Below, piece by piece: positions 47,001-58,125 of a stretch of 64,000 bases of DNA; positions within the stretch are counted from its first letter, which is position 1; each line of letters opens with the position of its first letter. The notes under the pieces are model-generated. The model did not search any database. It was not told the origin of the DNA and saw nothing but the letters and a program-made list of their open reading frames with translations. This stretch comes from Margaritifera margaritifera. Taxonomy: Eukaryota > Mollusca > Bivalvia > Unionida > Margaritiferidae. The stretch is from positions 955,001 through 1,019,000 of the forward strand of contig JAQPZY010001660.1 of assembly GCA_029931535.1 (NCBI GenBank), in the 5' to 3' direction. The position numbers and the translations under genes are program-made.

Positions 47001-47104
47001 GGTAGACGCGAATACACATCTAGCGCTTTACCTTTAAGTAACGCGCTGAGATGGAGCGACCAATCATCTTTTTTCCACTTTTGGATGGTAGCATATCGCT
47101 CAAA
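44027..47104 (-). pseudogene. gag (C-terminal part)-pol polyprotein of Gmr1-type element
   Basis: A 996-codon frame counted from its first Met at 47017. Residues 1-120 complete the gag capsid-like region; a CX2CX4HX4C knuckle lies at 165-178. The protease active site is D263-T264-G265. A zinc finger H450, H457, C487, C490 (HX6HX29CX2C) is integrase N-terminal domain. Only about 60 residues later RT begins: Asp670 in SKLDLTKGYWQVP and the FVDD box at 730-733. RNase H residues Asp882, Glu923 and Asp948 follow and the protein ends ADYLSRV. The integrase DDE core and its C-terminal domain are missing between residue ~497 and RT, without breaking the frame. The upstream gag half is in another frame. 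Confidence 0.93.
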
Positions 47105-47709
47105 CCTATGTAAATAACTAAGTTATCTTTGTCATCCTCAAAAGGGGGTAATTTAGGGCCTCTTAACTTTGATTCTTGTTGACCATCTTTCTTAGCCTCT
47201 AATAATTCAAATTTCCTTCTATGTTCTTTCTCCATATTCCTGTCTTCTAGCTCAATGGCTTCTAACTTTGCTTGCTTCTCCCTATCTAACTTTCTTTCCT
47301 CAAGTTCTCTTACCTGCTCTATTCTTTCCCTTTCTGCTTCCCTTTCCCAACCTATCCTTTCCTTCTCTGCCTGTTTCTCTAGTTCTATCTTCTCCTTCTC
47401 TAGTTCTATCTTCTTTTCCTCAAATAGCATTTTCTCCCTTTTAAATGCTATCTTACTTTCCTCGGCTTGCTTGTCTAATTCTAACTTTTCCCTCTCCGCT
47501 TGCTTCTCTAATTCTATCTTCTCCTTCTCATATCCCCTTCTTTCCCTATGAGCCTGCTTCTCCAGTTCTAACTTTTCCCTTTCTATATCTCTCTCCTTTA
47601 ATCTTTGATCCCTTTCCCGAGACTGCTCCTCCTGAACGAATTTTCTAACCGCCTCCCCCTCATACCCAAACTGTTTGCCCAACTCCACTAGATCTTTGAG
47701 TGACGACAT
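47020..47709 (-). pseudogene. gag N-terminal coiled-coil part, frameshifted from pol
   Basis: The likely start is the ATG at 47709 (MSSLKDLVELGKQFGYEGEA); an upstream in-frame ATG at 47763 lies in the leader and is less likely. About 150 residues of repeated EKIELEKQAE-type heptads form a long coiled coil, followed by KLRGPKLPPFEDDKDNLVIY, where typical gag capsid sequence starts. Near 47105 the frame shifts by one base: the downstream frame continues the capsid-like sequence, whereas this one runs 28 unrelated codons to a stop at 47020. Being inside gag rather than at its end, this looks like a mutation rather than programmed frameshifting. Confidence 0.85.
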
Positions 47710-47991
47710 GATAAATACTGTTGATAAGATCACCAATCCTAAGTGCACTATCATATAACACATACAATTTTACGACTACACGAACCAACCGTATATCCCT
47801 TCTCCAAATATATGCAATATGTATATATGACAAAAAAATGGTAAATAAAACAAAATATGAGTGAGGTATTCACTCACCCGCCTGAATTAGTTCTTGTCAG
47901 GAAGGTCACAATCTGAAACAGATAACTGAAAAAATCTTACCGGAGTCAAGACCTATGCAAACTCACGTCCGTGCTCCGACTAATCCAATAA
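47710..47991 (-). other. Leader of Gmr1-type element
   Basis: About 280 bases between primer binding site and gag start; AT-rich, no further motif recognised. Confidence 0.7.
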
Positions 47992-48008
47992 TCCCACTTC
48001 TGACACCA
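47992..48008 (-). promoter_or_regulatory. Primer binding site, tRNA-Leu type
   Basis: On the minus strand, two bases after the 5' LTR, TGGTGTCAGAAGTGGGA is complementary to a tRNA 3' end reading TCCCACTTCTGACACCA, which is the 3' end of animal tRNA-Leu (CAA-type) with its CCA. Confidence 0.85.
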
Positions 48009-48010
48009 TT

Positions 48011-49494
48011 TGTCACAAGGATGAAGCCGGGTGAGGACTGGATTAGTGAAGACACCGAAAGCAACTGCGTTAATAAGATGTTTATTTATAAACGCAATTT
48101 AAAGATGAACAAATCTGACACCATTATAACAAAAAGATAAGGAAAAATCATAAAGTTCCTAACATGGAACTATCAACAACAAGTAACTCAACGAGAAAAA
48201 TCAAAGATGAATTTAACGAATGGAATTTTAAACAAACGTGAATAGCTTCCTATCACCAATCGACAAATAAGAGTATATGATTTACACCCCAATATAAACA
48301 AGGTCTTATTAAGTACCAAGGGTGACCAAAGCATGTGATTTATGCACTTATCAATATGATACTCATCAATTTATCAATTCATCAAGCGATATTGGAATAT
48401 GTATGAATTTATGAATATATCGTTCATATAACGAAAATGAAATGGGAATGCATGAAATTATGAATCTATCACACATATAGCGATATTGAAATGGGAATGA
48501 ATGTAATTTTGCACAGATAGCAATATTGAGATAACAATAAAATGGAACACGCAATAAATATAACTATCGTGACGCCCGTTTGACGGCCAAGATGTATCTC
48601 CGGTTCCACCCGCTCTAGTCCATGGTCAAGGAGCCACCACGCATGGTCCACCCCTCTTAGCCTGTTGAAGGATCCTTCGAGAGCCTTCACATTAACACAG
48701 ACCCGTTGGTCGAGAAGCCTTGGTCCCTCGCATCGAGAAAACCAGTACACTCTTCCGAAACAACGTCACCAGACACAGCGTACACATCACACGAAACCAC
48801 ACAGAGTTCTGTGACTTCTCATCACCAAACCATACATTAGGAACAGCTAAAAGTATAACAACTAAACCGTGTAGTACATATGACACGGTTAGTACTTTTG
48901 TATTGATAGATGTTGCGCATGCGCGCACATGAATTACATCTCGTTACACATTACATTAATCATTCAATGCATGCTGCGTATAATTAAATAAAATCCGTCT
49001 GTTCAGTTACAACAAATAGCTAACTTGAACCAGCCTATAGTATTTCTAATATCATGGCGTTGTATGACCTAGGTGTTGACTCTCTGTAGAATTTGGAATA
49101 AATTCTAAAACATCTAATATATGAAACAATTATGTCATATAAAACGAATAGTGATAAAGAATACAATCTTAAATTTCACATACCTCTACAGCTGAAGTTT
49201 TGCTCCCGTAAAGAGGTAAGCTTTCTGACAAGACTCGTCGTAGTGTAATCTGTTTATAGAGAATTCGCTCTATATGTACTCTAGCTGTGACAGATATGCG
49301 CAGCAGCTAGGTACGCGAGTTTTCACTGCAGGCAATTTGCACGTGCAGCATGGGGTGAATTGCGCTCAGTATTTCAAAATAACTAGAGCCGAAAAAAATA
49401 AACAACCCCCGAGTAACGCTCTAGTCAGAAACGAAACCCGAATACATTTTTGATCACATATACATATTGATATAAACCATACAATTCCGTGACA
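48011..49494 (-). repeat. 5' LTR of Gmr1-type element
   Basis: 1484 bp, TGTCACAAGGATGAAGCCGG to AATTCCGTGACA. Differences from the other LTR are scattered single substitutions. Confidence 0.96.
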
Positions 49495-49499
49495 CATAT

Positions 49500-50098
49500 A
49501 AACTGTTCAAGTTACACGTACAGCTTTTGACAAGGACCAACAATTTTAAGTTGATAACTATTAAACTAAACAGTTCTTGCTCATAATCATACTAGAGGCC
49601 GTAGGCAAGATTTAAAACAAAAGGGGAAAATAAAATAGAACATTATCGAAAATCCATCAGATATGCACTACTAAGCTTACGCTTTACGCATTTTATCGGT
49701 TGGTCTTGGTTTGTAAACTATAATTTTCAAAACCTCGCCTTGAAACAAGGTTCTTCGTCCGAAGGAAAAGCAACCGACTCAACAATGCATCATCTGTACT
49801 AATACTTGCACTAGAGCAAAGAGGAGGGAAAGAGCTGAGGGAGTCCTAGTAGAGCAAAGAGAAGGGAAAGAGCTGAGGGAGTCCTAATAGAATAAATATA
49901 TCTCACTGACTTCGGGTACTAAAAGCAAACTACGACAGGAACGTCAACATCCTACAGCATCCGTTAGCAGATATCTTTATCTTCAAAAATATAATATAAA
50001 ATAAAAAGAAGTTTATATTAGAATTTTCCGGTTGCGCTAGGTATGCAATCATTTGATTGTTGTTCCTTTATAAATTATAAAATGTAGGTAAATTCTTT
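49500..50098. other. Unassigned, with a ~38-bp duplication
   Basis: AGAGCAAAGAGRAGGGAAAG / AGCTGAGGGAGTCCTA occurs twice at 49812-49887. No gene was supported. Confidence 0.5.
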
Positions 50099-50129
50099 GT
50101 CTCTCTCTCTCTCTCTCTCTGTCTCTGTC

Positions 50130-50204
<75 letters not shown>
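50099..50204. repeat. (TC)n microsatellite with GTCT interruptions
   Basis: TC run with a central block of CTGTCTGT variants. Confidence 0.95.
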
Positions 50205-50206
<2 letters not shown>

Positions 50207-50425
50207 GATGACTGCTCATAACAGTCGAATTTTAATACTACCGTCTTTATTTTTTTACACTTGTGTAAATCTTTCTTTCTTTCTTTTATTGCCCGAGGAC
50301 CTTGTCGCTCGTGTGACAATGTTATTGTTTGTGTAACAAGAAGTTTGTTCACGTGTTTTTCTTTTTCTATTAATTAACGAATGCCATACTTCCTCCTATT
50401 TACCACCAGCTGTGAATCACGAGAC

Positions 50426-50515
50426 CATAGGCGTCCGCAGGGGGGGGGGGAGGGGCAAGTGATGAGTGCAGTTGCCCCCCCCCCCGATATTTTAAAACTC
50501 CATTGTGCAGTGTGC

Positions 50516-50569
<54 letters not shown>

Positions 50570-50663
50570 CTTTTGATTTAGGCTTTGCCTCCCCCCCCCC
50601 ACTGAAAAATTGCTTTGCCCCTCCCCACCCCTCCCCCGTAAAAATTCCTGCGGACGCCCATGC
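50426..50663. mobile_element. hAT-like MITE family 4 (CATRGGCGTCCGCAGG) with internal (AT)n
   Basis: Ends CATAGGCGTCCGCAGG and CCTGCGGACGCCCATG, flanks CACGAGAC and CACGAAAC (7 of 8). The interior is poly-G/poly-C rich around an (AT)n run at 50522-50568. A truncated relative starts at 59635. Confidence 0.85.
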
Positions 50664-50912
50664 ACGAAACCGCTAGTTAATCTTGTCCCGGGCGTTGTGT
50701 GAACCGTTACGTAAATGAAGTCTGTTGTGCTAAGTTTGTCTGACTAAAAGGACAGTTGCTGTACTAATGGCTGGACACCTGGACAGTTGGCAGTAAATAG
50801 CATGTATAAATTCCATGTTTCATAGCTTAATTATTTTTTAAAAGAAATGCGTGAAATTTTCAATAACTTCATTATTTTCAAAAACATATGCGTGGAATGT
50901 TCAATATCAACG

Positions 50913-50913
<1 letters not shown>

Positions 50914-50985
<72 letters not shown>
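50914..50985. repeat. (AT)n microsatellite
   Basis: Pure AT run. Confidence 0.95.
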
Positions 50986-50987
<2 letters not shown>

Positions 50988-51540
50988 GAAGTGATAACAT
51001 TAAATAAAATAAACAAACATCGTTTTTACGGACAATGCCTTGCTAATGTGTAGACATGGTTATTTCGGGTGTGATGATTCGTTAAATACATATTTCTATT
51101 TTAGCTTTACTCATTGGAAATCTCTCAAAGTAATCCTTATTCTCCCATTATAATACTAGTATGCAATATTTGCACAAAATATATTTTACCTTTTAGCTGT
51201 CAACTCTAAGCTGATTTTTTTCTTGATGAAAGGACCAACGTTAAATCAGATAACTTTTTTAATTATCTGTGAGAAAAGTTAAGAAAATAATGTCCTAAAC
51301 ATCATAAATATAATCATCTGCAATGCACCAAAAAAAACTATTATTATTAGTAGTAGTAGTAGTATTGATATCCTCTTAGACAACTCAAAGGACAATGACA
51401 TGAGTATTCATCACACATATGCCAATAGAGACAGTATAAATCTGAGTGTGCTGCACTGTTTCTGTTCAAACAATCTGCTTGAAGCTTTAAAAGCCTCTTT
51501 TAGACTTTGATTTGTTTACTGTTTTCCTAATAAAATCTTA

Positions 51541-51542
<2 letters not shown>

Positions 51543-51615
<73 letters not shown>
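51543..51615. repeat. (AT)n microsatellite
   Basis: Pure AT run. Confidence 0.95.
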
Positions 51616-51616
<1 letters not shown>

Positions 51617-51789
51617 TCTGTCAAGCTCGGCACAGGCCGAGTTCAGATCAGTTTTCTCTGGTGGCGGATACATTCATTTAAAAGCAGATTTTTAGGAATC
51701 CGTACAATACTTTCTCTGCCAGTGGATATGTAAGAAGTGTTGTTCTTTATAACTGTGGACATTTGTTTAAAGCGATTTTGGAACACGGA

Positions 51790-51898
51790 ACATTTGTTGT
51801 AATCAGTGTGAATCATTCGGTTGTAATCAGTGTGAATCATTCGTTTGTAATCAGTGTGAATCATTTGGTTGTAATAAGTGTGAATCATTCGGTTGTAA
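51790..51898. repeat. 27-bp tandem repeat, about four units
   Basis: Unit TTGTAATCAGTGTGAATCAT plus TCGG/TCGT, four to five times. Confidence 0.9.
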
Positions 51899-52157
51899 AG
51901 TGAAAACACGGGCACAGGCATGTGTATCAATCAGTGGCTGTGCGAGGGTTCGAGGCGCCAGGAGATAATGTTCTTTAGTGGCGCCTCTACTTTGCTACAG
52001 AGAACAGTTTTTATTTCAGTTGCCAACGTCACTCCTCTCCCCACCCCCCACCCCCATCTCTGTCGCTTTTCAGCAATTCAGCTATATATTCTATATAATT
52101 TCAGTTGCACAAAACAAATTCTACCCCCTTCGCCAGGCGCCCGAGGGCAATTGTCCC

Positions 52158-52339
52158 CAGGGCCGGATTAAGACCTTTAGAGACCCTTAGCACTGAAAAG
52201 ATTATGGTCCCCCCCCCCCCATGTAATTCAAAATAAAAACAATATTAAACCGTAATTTTTTTAAATTTTTTTTTGGTGCCCCCGCTTTGCTGGTGCCCTA
52301 AGCACGTGCTTAGTCTGCCTATTGGGTAATCCAGCACTG
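52158..52339. mobile_element. hAT MITE family 2, nested copy
   Basis: 182 bp, ends CAGGGCCGGATTAAG and GGGTAATCCAGCACTG; flanks ATTGTCCC and ATTCTCTC match at 6 of 8. Lies inside the family-1 element. Confidence 0.8.
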
Positions 52340-52445
<106 letters not shown>

Positions 52446-52769
52446 TTCTCCCTACCGCCGCCACTGGTAACAATGCCATCAATAAACATATTATAAAATA
52501 ACTTTCAACCTTTATGAATCAATTGAAATGTACACAAATACTATAAAATCATCGTGATTCGGAAGAAAACATGATTTTGTGGGGTAACACTTTCCTGTTT
52601 AGCATACTGTTGTTCAGCTATTATTGGTGGATATTTGTTACCCCAAAAAATAACGAAATTTAATCCTGCACGAATTATTCTGATTTACAGTAGTTGGCAT
52701 TTTAAATGCAAAGTTAAAAATTGAACAAAACAACAGGACCAAATCGCAGGATAAAGTAAAGAGATGATA

Positions 52770-53335
52770 TTTGCTTGAAAAGAGTGAATAACGGATATAC
52801 TTCATCTCGTGGGTGAAAAACAGTATTTTCACGAGTGGCAAAGTCACGAGTGAAAATACTTAAGTTTTTCACCCACGAGATGAAATATATCCGTTATGCA
52901 CTCGGAGCAAGCAAATATTCTTTTTATTTTATGCTCAAGCGTATTGTCTAGCAATTTGTATAACACACTGAAGTAGATGATTTCTTACTGCATCTCGCGC
53001 GATAATGTCAGCAGTTTACCATTTATGTTCTGGTCTGTTTTGTGTATATTTCCACATAAAATATCAGTAGTTACGTAATGCTCCTTCCCAATTCAAGGTA
53101 AAACAGCCTATAACAAGACAAATGTAATATTGATTCATTGCTGGACTTGAACCTGGTTCGCCTATATGTGAAGTGGCCATCTTAACCTCTACACCACGCA
53201 AGCATCTTAAAACTTTTTTGAAATTTTATGCTTATAATGTTATCAATGTCTATTGACGGCCGGTGAATAAATGTGATCACAATTATTTCACTCGGAAAAT
53301 CCAGTAATTCACTGCCTAGCATAAAGCATAAAATA
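52770..53335 (-). repeat. SINE-like dispersed repeat, copy 2, with hairpin
   Basis: Reverse complement of the repeat at 26105-26640 in most of its length. 52785-52905 is a long inverted repeat: GAGTGAATAACGGATATACT...TTTTCACGAGTG faces CACGAGTGAAAATACTT...CCGTTATGCACTC with arms of about 55 bases. On the minus strand at 53145-53210 a tRNA-like segment shows an A-box-like TGGTGTAGAGG and a B-box-like GGTTCAAGTCC. It is too diverged to be a functional tRNA gene. Confidence 0.65.
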
Positions 53336-53346
53336 AAGGAAAATAT

Positions 53347-55160
53347 ATGTCAGGTTCAGAAAATACAACGCCACCAAAATCAACGTCAGATAGAGCACAG
53401 TCAGTATCTACCCCTATATCGCCGACACCCAAGCAGGCTATAATTAGTCAATCCTTGATTAAGGAACAAGATACTGCAAGAATTAAAATAATAGGACAAA
53501 AAATTAATGTTGTCTCCAAGGCTTTAGAAAAAAAATGTGGCTTTGAAAAAAATATAAAGATCAAGGGTTAAACAAATTGTCACTCAGCTTGAATGAATGA
53601 TTCTTTCTGGAAAGATGAAAACTGAGTTGAAACAGAATATTTCAAACGTGATCGGGGAAATGCGAAATGATTTGGAAAATTTACGTGAAGAAATCTTTGA
53701 ACCTAGGCAGGAAAATAAGTTCTTAACAGAAAGAACAGATAAGCTTGAGACAGAAAATAAAACAGTCAGTGAGAAAAATAATGGAATACGTACGTCAAAT
53801 GCTTCACAGGGAGAAAAATAATGGAGTACGTGCGTCAAATGCTTCATAGAAAAATAACGGAGTACGTGCTTCAAATGCTTCACAGAAAAATCATGGAGTA
53901 CGTGCGTCAAATGCTTCACAGAAAAATAATGGAGTACGTGCGTCAAACGCTTCACAGAGAAATAATGGAGTACATGCGTCGAATGCTTAACAGAAAAATA
54001 ATGGAGTACAGGAGTCAAATGCTTCAAAGAAGACAAATAATGGAGTACGTAGGTCAAATGCTTCACAGAGAAAAATAATGGAGTACATGCGTCAAATGCT
54101 TCAAAGAAGAAAATAATGGAGTACATGAGTCAAATACTTCACAGAGAAATAATGGAGTACGTGCATCAAATGCTTCACAGAGAAAAATAATGGAGTATAT
54201 GAGTCAGATGCTTCAAAGAAGAAAAATAATGGAGTACGTGGGTCAAATGCTTCAAAGAAGAAAAATAATGGAGTACATGCGTCAAATGCTTCAAAGAAGA
54301 AAAATAATGGAGTACGTGCGTTAAATGCTTCACAGAGAAAAATAATAGAGCACATGCGTCAAACGCTTCACAGAAAAATAATGGAGTATATGCGTCAAAT
54401 GCTTAACAGAAAAATAATGGACTATATGCGTCAAATGCTTAACAAAACAATAATGGAGTACATGGGTCAAATGTTTCACAGAGAAAAATAATGGAATACG
54501 TGCGTCAAATGCTTTACAGAGAAATAATGGAGTGCATGCGTCAAATACTTCACAGAAAAAAATGGAGTACATGCGTCAAACGCTTCACAGAAAAATAATG
54601 GAGTACGTGCGTCAAATGTTTCACAGAGAAAAATAATGGAGTACGTGCGTCAAATGCTTCACAGAAGAAGAGATTAGATGATTTGGAACAGTATACCCGG
54701 AATGAAAATATTATAGGATAGATGATTTGATCAAGGATGAAACCCATGAACAGAGTATGGATAAAGTCATATAAATTTGTTGAAAGAAACAAAACATATG
54801 TGTTGGCCCACAATATATTAGCAATGCACACAGACTTGGTAGGTTTGATGAAACGCAAATAGACCGATAATGTGCCGATTAATGAAGCGAATGACCAAAT
54901 TGAAGATACTACAGAAATGAAAAACGTTGAAGAGATCCGGAATACTGTCAAGAGACGACATTACTGAGGTAACTTTTAGAATTCATGGAGAAAGTCGGAA
55001 AAATAAACGGCGTTGAAACTACATGGTGCTCTATGACTGCAAGGTGTTCACAAAATTGCAGAACGGTAAATTGCAAGTAACCGCGGCAACCGATTTAATC
55101 ACTCTGAAGCAAAAAAGGTCAGAGAAAATTATTGATTATGATTGGGATGAGAAGTAAATA
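53347..55160 (+). pseudogene. LINE ORF1-like pseudogene with internal minisatellite
   Basis: Starts MSGSENTTPPKSTSDRAQSV (53347), continues after a frame break as MKTELKQNISNVIGEMRNDL and LETENKTVSEKNNGI (coiled coil), then enters a tandem array. Beyond it, RRRLDDLEQYTRNENIIG is the box that follows the coiled coil in ORF1 proteins of many LINEs and related ORFs. Later pieces (EANDQIEDTTEMKNVEE, FTKLQNGKLQVTAATDL, SEKIIDYDWDEK) resemble the C-terminal part. Multiple stops show it is dead. No RT follows within the window. Confidence 0.6.
53770..54665 (+). repeat. ~38-bp minisatellite inside LINE ORF1, about 22 units
   Basis: Unit approximately AATAATGGAGTACGTGCGTC, AAATGCTTCACAGAGAAA, with 33-41-bp length variants. 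In the ORF1 frame the early units read KNNGVRASNASQ repeatedly; later units lose the frame through small indels. Confidence 0.92.
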
Positions 55161-56643
55161 TACTGCATAAACAATTGTATTACTATATTTAATCAAGAGT
55201 TTTTTTACCCATAAAACTTGTACCGTTTGTTGTAGAATGTAACAGGTATACAATACTGTATGGGTGAAACTGAATGTCGCATAGAAACAAGTCGTATAAG
55301 TTCAGTCGTTGACAATTTGCACGATTCATGTGGAAAACTATTTTTAAAAACGTTAACACTTGAAGTCTACTTTTTGTTGTTTGGAGTTCGTTTGCAGGCA
55401 TTTTTTGATGGCACCTCCTCGTTGATCACATTAATGTATATTAAATGATATCAATTCTTGACATATTTATATTTTAAGATCTTTTCATAAGGAGAGAGAG
55501 AGAGATCAGAAGAAGAAAAAATGAAACAGGTCTAATTATGAAAATTGAGGTTTGTATAGCTTACATAATGGCATATATATTTCCTAAATAGGAAAGGAAA
55601 GTAGTTCCAAAAGTGGTATCGCCACTATTGCAATATATGAAAGATATAATAAACATTTTTTTGTGCTAGGTAAAGTTCAATAATATTATATTTTACATAA
55701 ATTACATTACAATATGATGAAAAAGATGTGTCCTTTTCATCTGATGTATACTGAAATTCTACTTCGGAATCAACAAGTGTGCACAGATATATAGATATAT
55801 ATTAGGAAGGTCCTTTTATAAGTGCCTGAAAGCACGATAATTTTTAAAAAAATTATATTTAAGATACCAAACGACAGAGATTGGTGGACTAAAGTATAAT
55901 CGATCCCGTTTACAATTACTTTGGATACAAAATTTTCCTGGCTCCAATTTTGAATTAACCGCAATATACTTACTACAAAGAGTTTGCTATTCAAAATCGG
56001 TTTTGCAGCTTATAATGTGTGCTCTCTTTGTAATAGTTAGAAAGAACCAATGAAGCTTTTATTTTCCTACTGCGCTGTTGTGAAACAATTTGGGTGTCAG
56101 GTTTTACTTTTTTGTAGAGTTCAGATCCGGAGTAGACGTTGAAGCATCCGGAAATTGTAAACTTAATTGGAGATTTTAATGAATCATGTCAGTGAAGATT
56201 TCTAATCTAGTTTTGTTACTAGCAATATATAAAAACGTTATCCACGAAACACATGTGCAAAACATTTGCTTGCACAGAATTTAGCATTAGTGCTTTAAGA
56301 ACCTTTTGGTCCCTTTGTCCAAGGCAAATACTCTCGAAAGACACAAACATATAACCCAGCATTTAACACAGAAAAAATCTGAAAATAATATTCCTTCACG
56401 ACGAGACTAATTTCTTCAATTATATACCAAAATATTTTATATTTATGAGTGGATTACAATTATTTTCTGTAAAGCTCGATATACCTTGATTGAATGCTTG
56501 AACTGTAAGGAATGACTTATAAGAAAGGAAAGCATTTGAAGCATTGTATCACACTGTTGCATGAGTGGTCCTTTTGTAAATTTTGTCCGGGATGTGCTAT
56601 TGTCATAATATTCTTTAATCTATATAAACTTTTCTTTCGGCAG

Positions 56644-56646
<3 letters not shown>
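55161..56646. other. Unassigned stretch
   Basis: 55490-55505 is a short (GA)n, and 55606-55640 carries a GTGGTATCGCCACTATTGCA phrase related to the head of block a. No gene was supported. Confidence 0.45.

Positions 56647-56698
<52 letters not shown>
56647..56698. repeat. (AAT)n microsatellite
   Basis: Seventeen or so uninterrupted ATA trinucleotides. Confidence 0.95.
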
Positions 56699-56699
<1 letters not shown>

Positions 56700-57237
56700 T
56701 CATCTGCGTGATGATGACTGTTTTGATTCCTCTTAGACTATGCCGTTTGGGTTTGAGTGTCCTTAGTCGGCGGATCCAGTCTTTTTTTTTCTTCTAGCTT
56801 CTGGACTTCATGTGAGGCTGTGGGTAACTCCAGTCAATACCACTGAAAGCGTGGCCAGAAGATGAGAAATGTTCTGTCTCCAAGATATGAGGGCACATGC
56901 ACTGCATGTGATTAAACAGATCCTTTTTTCTGTTTTTCACTTAACATTATGGTTATGAATATTCATTTTTTAACCCAACAGACTGTTATTTGCTATATAA
57001 TTTGCATTTCGTATACTAATTACCTATAATTCACTGAATGTGGATGAGATTCAATACTTTATGTTGTACTGTGATGAGACATAAATAAATACAATTAACT
57101 GAATGTGGGTGAGATTCAAAACGTTTTATCCTGGTTTGAATATTTATATTCACTCATTCATGTTAAACACCATAGAATAGCTAAATCGTACACATCACTT
57201 ATGTTTTATACAACATATGCAACACTGACGAGTTTAT
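56700..57237. other. Unassigned stretch
   Basis: A diverged ~75-bp duplication around CACTGAATGTGGATGAGATT / AACTGAATGTGGGTGAGATT (57035-57130) is visible. No gene was supported. Confidence 0.45.
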
Positions 57238-57480
57238 AGTGGTTTATCAGTCTTTCACGTCGAGGTTTTGTCTGCATGTTCATCTCTAATTAATATTTTG
57301 GTTTATCAGTCTTTCACGTTGAGGTTTTGTCTGCATGCTGATCTGTAATTGATATTTTGGTTTATCAGTCTTTCACGTTGAGGTTTTGTCTGCATGCTGA
57401 TCTGTAATTAATATTTTGGTTTATCAGTCTTTCACGTTGAGGTTTTGTCTGCATGCTGATCTGAAATTAAATATTTTGGT
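57238..57480. repeat. ~60-bp tandem repeat, four units
   Basis: Unit GGTTTATCAGTCTTTCACGT, then TGAGGTTTTGTCTGCATGCT and GATCTGTAATTAATATTTT. Confidence 0.93.
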
Positions 57481-57512
57481 TTCGTTGATTATTTAGATAT
57501 ATACTACTCTTC

Positions 57513-58125
57513 GTGTTAAATCATATTATTCCACCATAATGATATTCCTGTGTTAAATCATGTTATTCCACCATAATGATATTCCTGTGTTAAATTATGT
57601 TATTCCACCATAATGATATTCCTGTGTTAAATCATGTTATTCCACCATAATGATATTCCTGTGTTAAATCATGTTATTCCACCATAATGATATTCCTGTG
57701 TTAAATCATGTTATTCCACCATAATGATATTCCTGTGTTAAATCATGTTATTCCACCATAATGATATTCCTGTGTTAAATCATGTTATTCCACCATAATG
57801 ATATTCCTGAGTTAAATCATGTTATTCCACTATAATGATATTCCTGTGTTAAATTATGTTATTCCACCATAATGATATTCCTGTGTTAAATCATTGTATT
57901 CCTCAATAATGCTATTCCTGTGTTAAATCATATTATTCCACTATAATGATATTCCTGTGTTAAATCATGTTATTCCACCATAATGATATTCCTGTGTTAA
58001 ATCATGTTATTCCACCATAATGATATTCCTGTGTTAAATCATTTTATTCCATCATAATGATATTCCTGTGTTAAATCATGTTATTCCACCATAATTATAT
58101 TTCACCATAATGATATTCCTGTGCA
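57513..58125. repeat. 37-bp tandem repeat, about sixteen units
   Basis: Unit GTTAAATCATGTTATTCCAC, CATAATGATATTCCTGT; mostly identical with a few substitutions. Confidence 0.95.

Larger units (their letters stand above)
42427..49494 (-). mobile_element. Complete Gmr1-order Ty3/gypsy retrotransposon, 7068 bp
   Basis: Perfect 5-bp target duplication CATAT (42422-42426, 49495-49499) surrounds two 1484-bp LTRs that begin TGTCACA and end GTGACA. In the coding (minus) orientation the order is 5' LTR, primer binding site, leader, gag, protease, integrase zinc finger, RT, RNase H, polypurine tract, 3' LTR. Placing integrase ahead of RT is the hallmark of the Gmr1 group of Ty3/gypsy elements. LTRs differ at only about one to two dozen sites by eye, so insertion is fairly recent. 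A gag frameshift and absence of the integrase catalytic core make this copy unable to move on its own. Confidence 0.93.

Noticed and set aside
50068..50352. Frames made of Glu-Arg or Tyr-Ile dipeptide repeats (also at 2104, 11272, 20936, 52261, 59597)
   Set aside because: They are translations of (GA)n/(TC)n or (AT)n microsatellites, not genes.
53140..53215. Functional tRNA gene
   Set aside because: A- and B-box-like sequences are present but a full cloverleaf with paired acceptor stem was not found; it is part of a dispersed SINE-like repeat.
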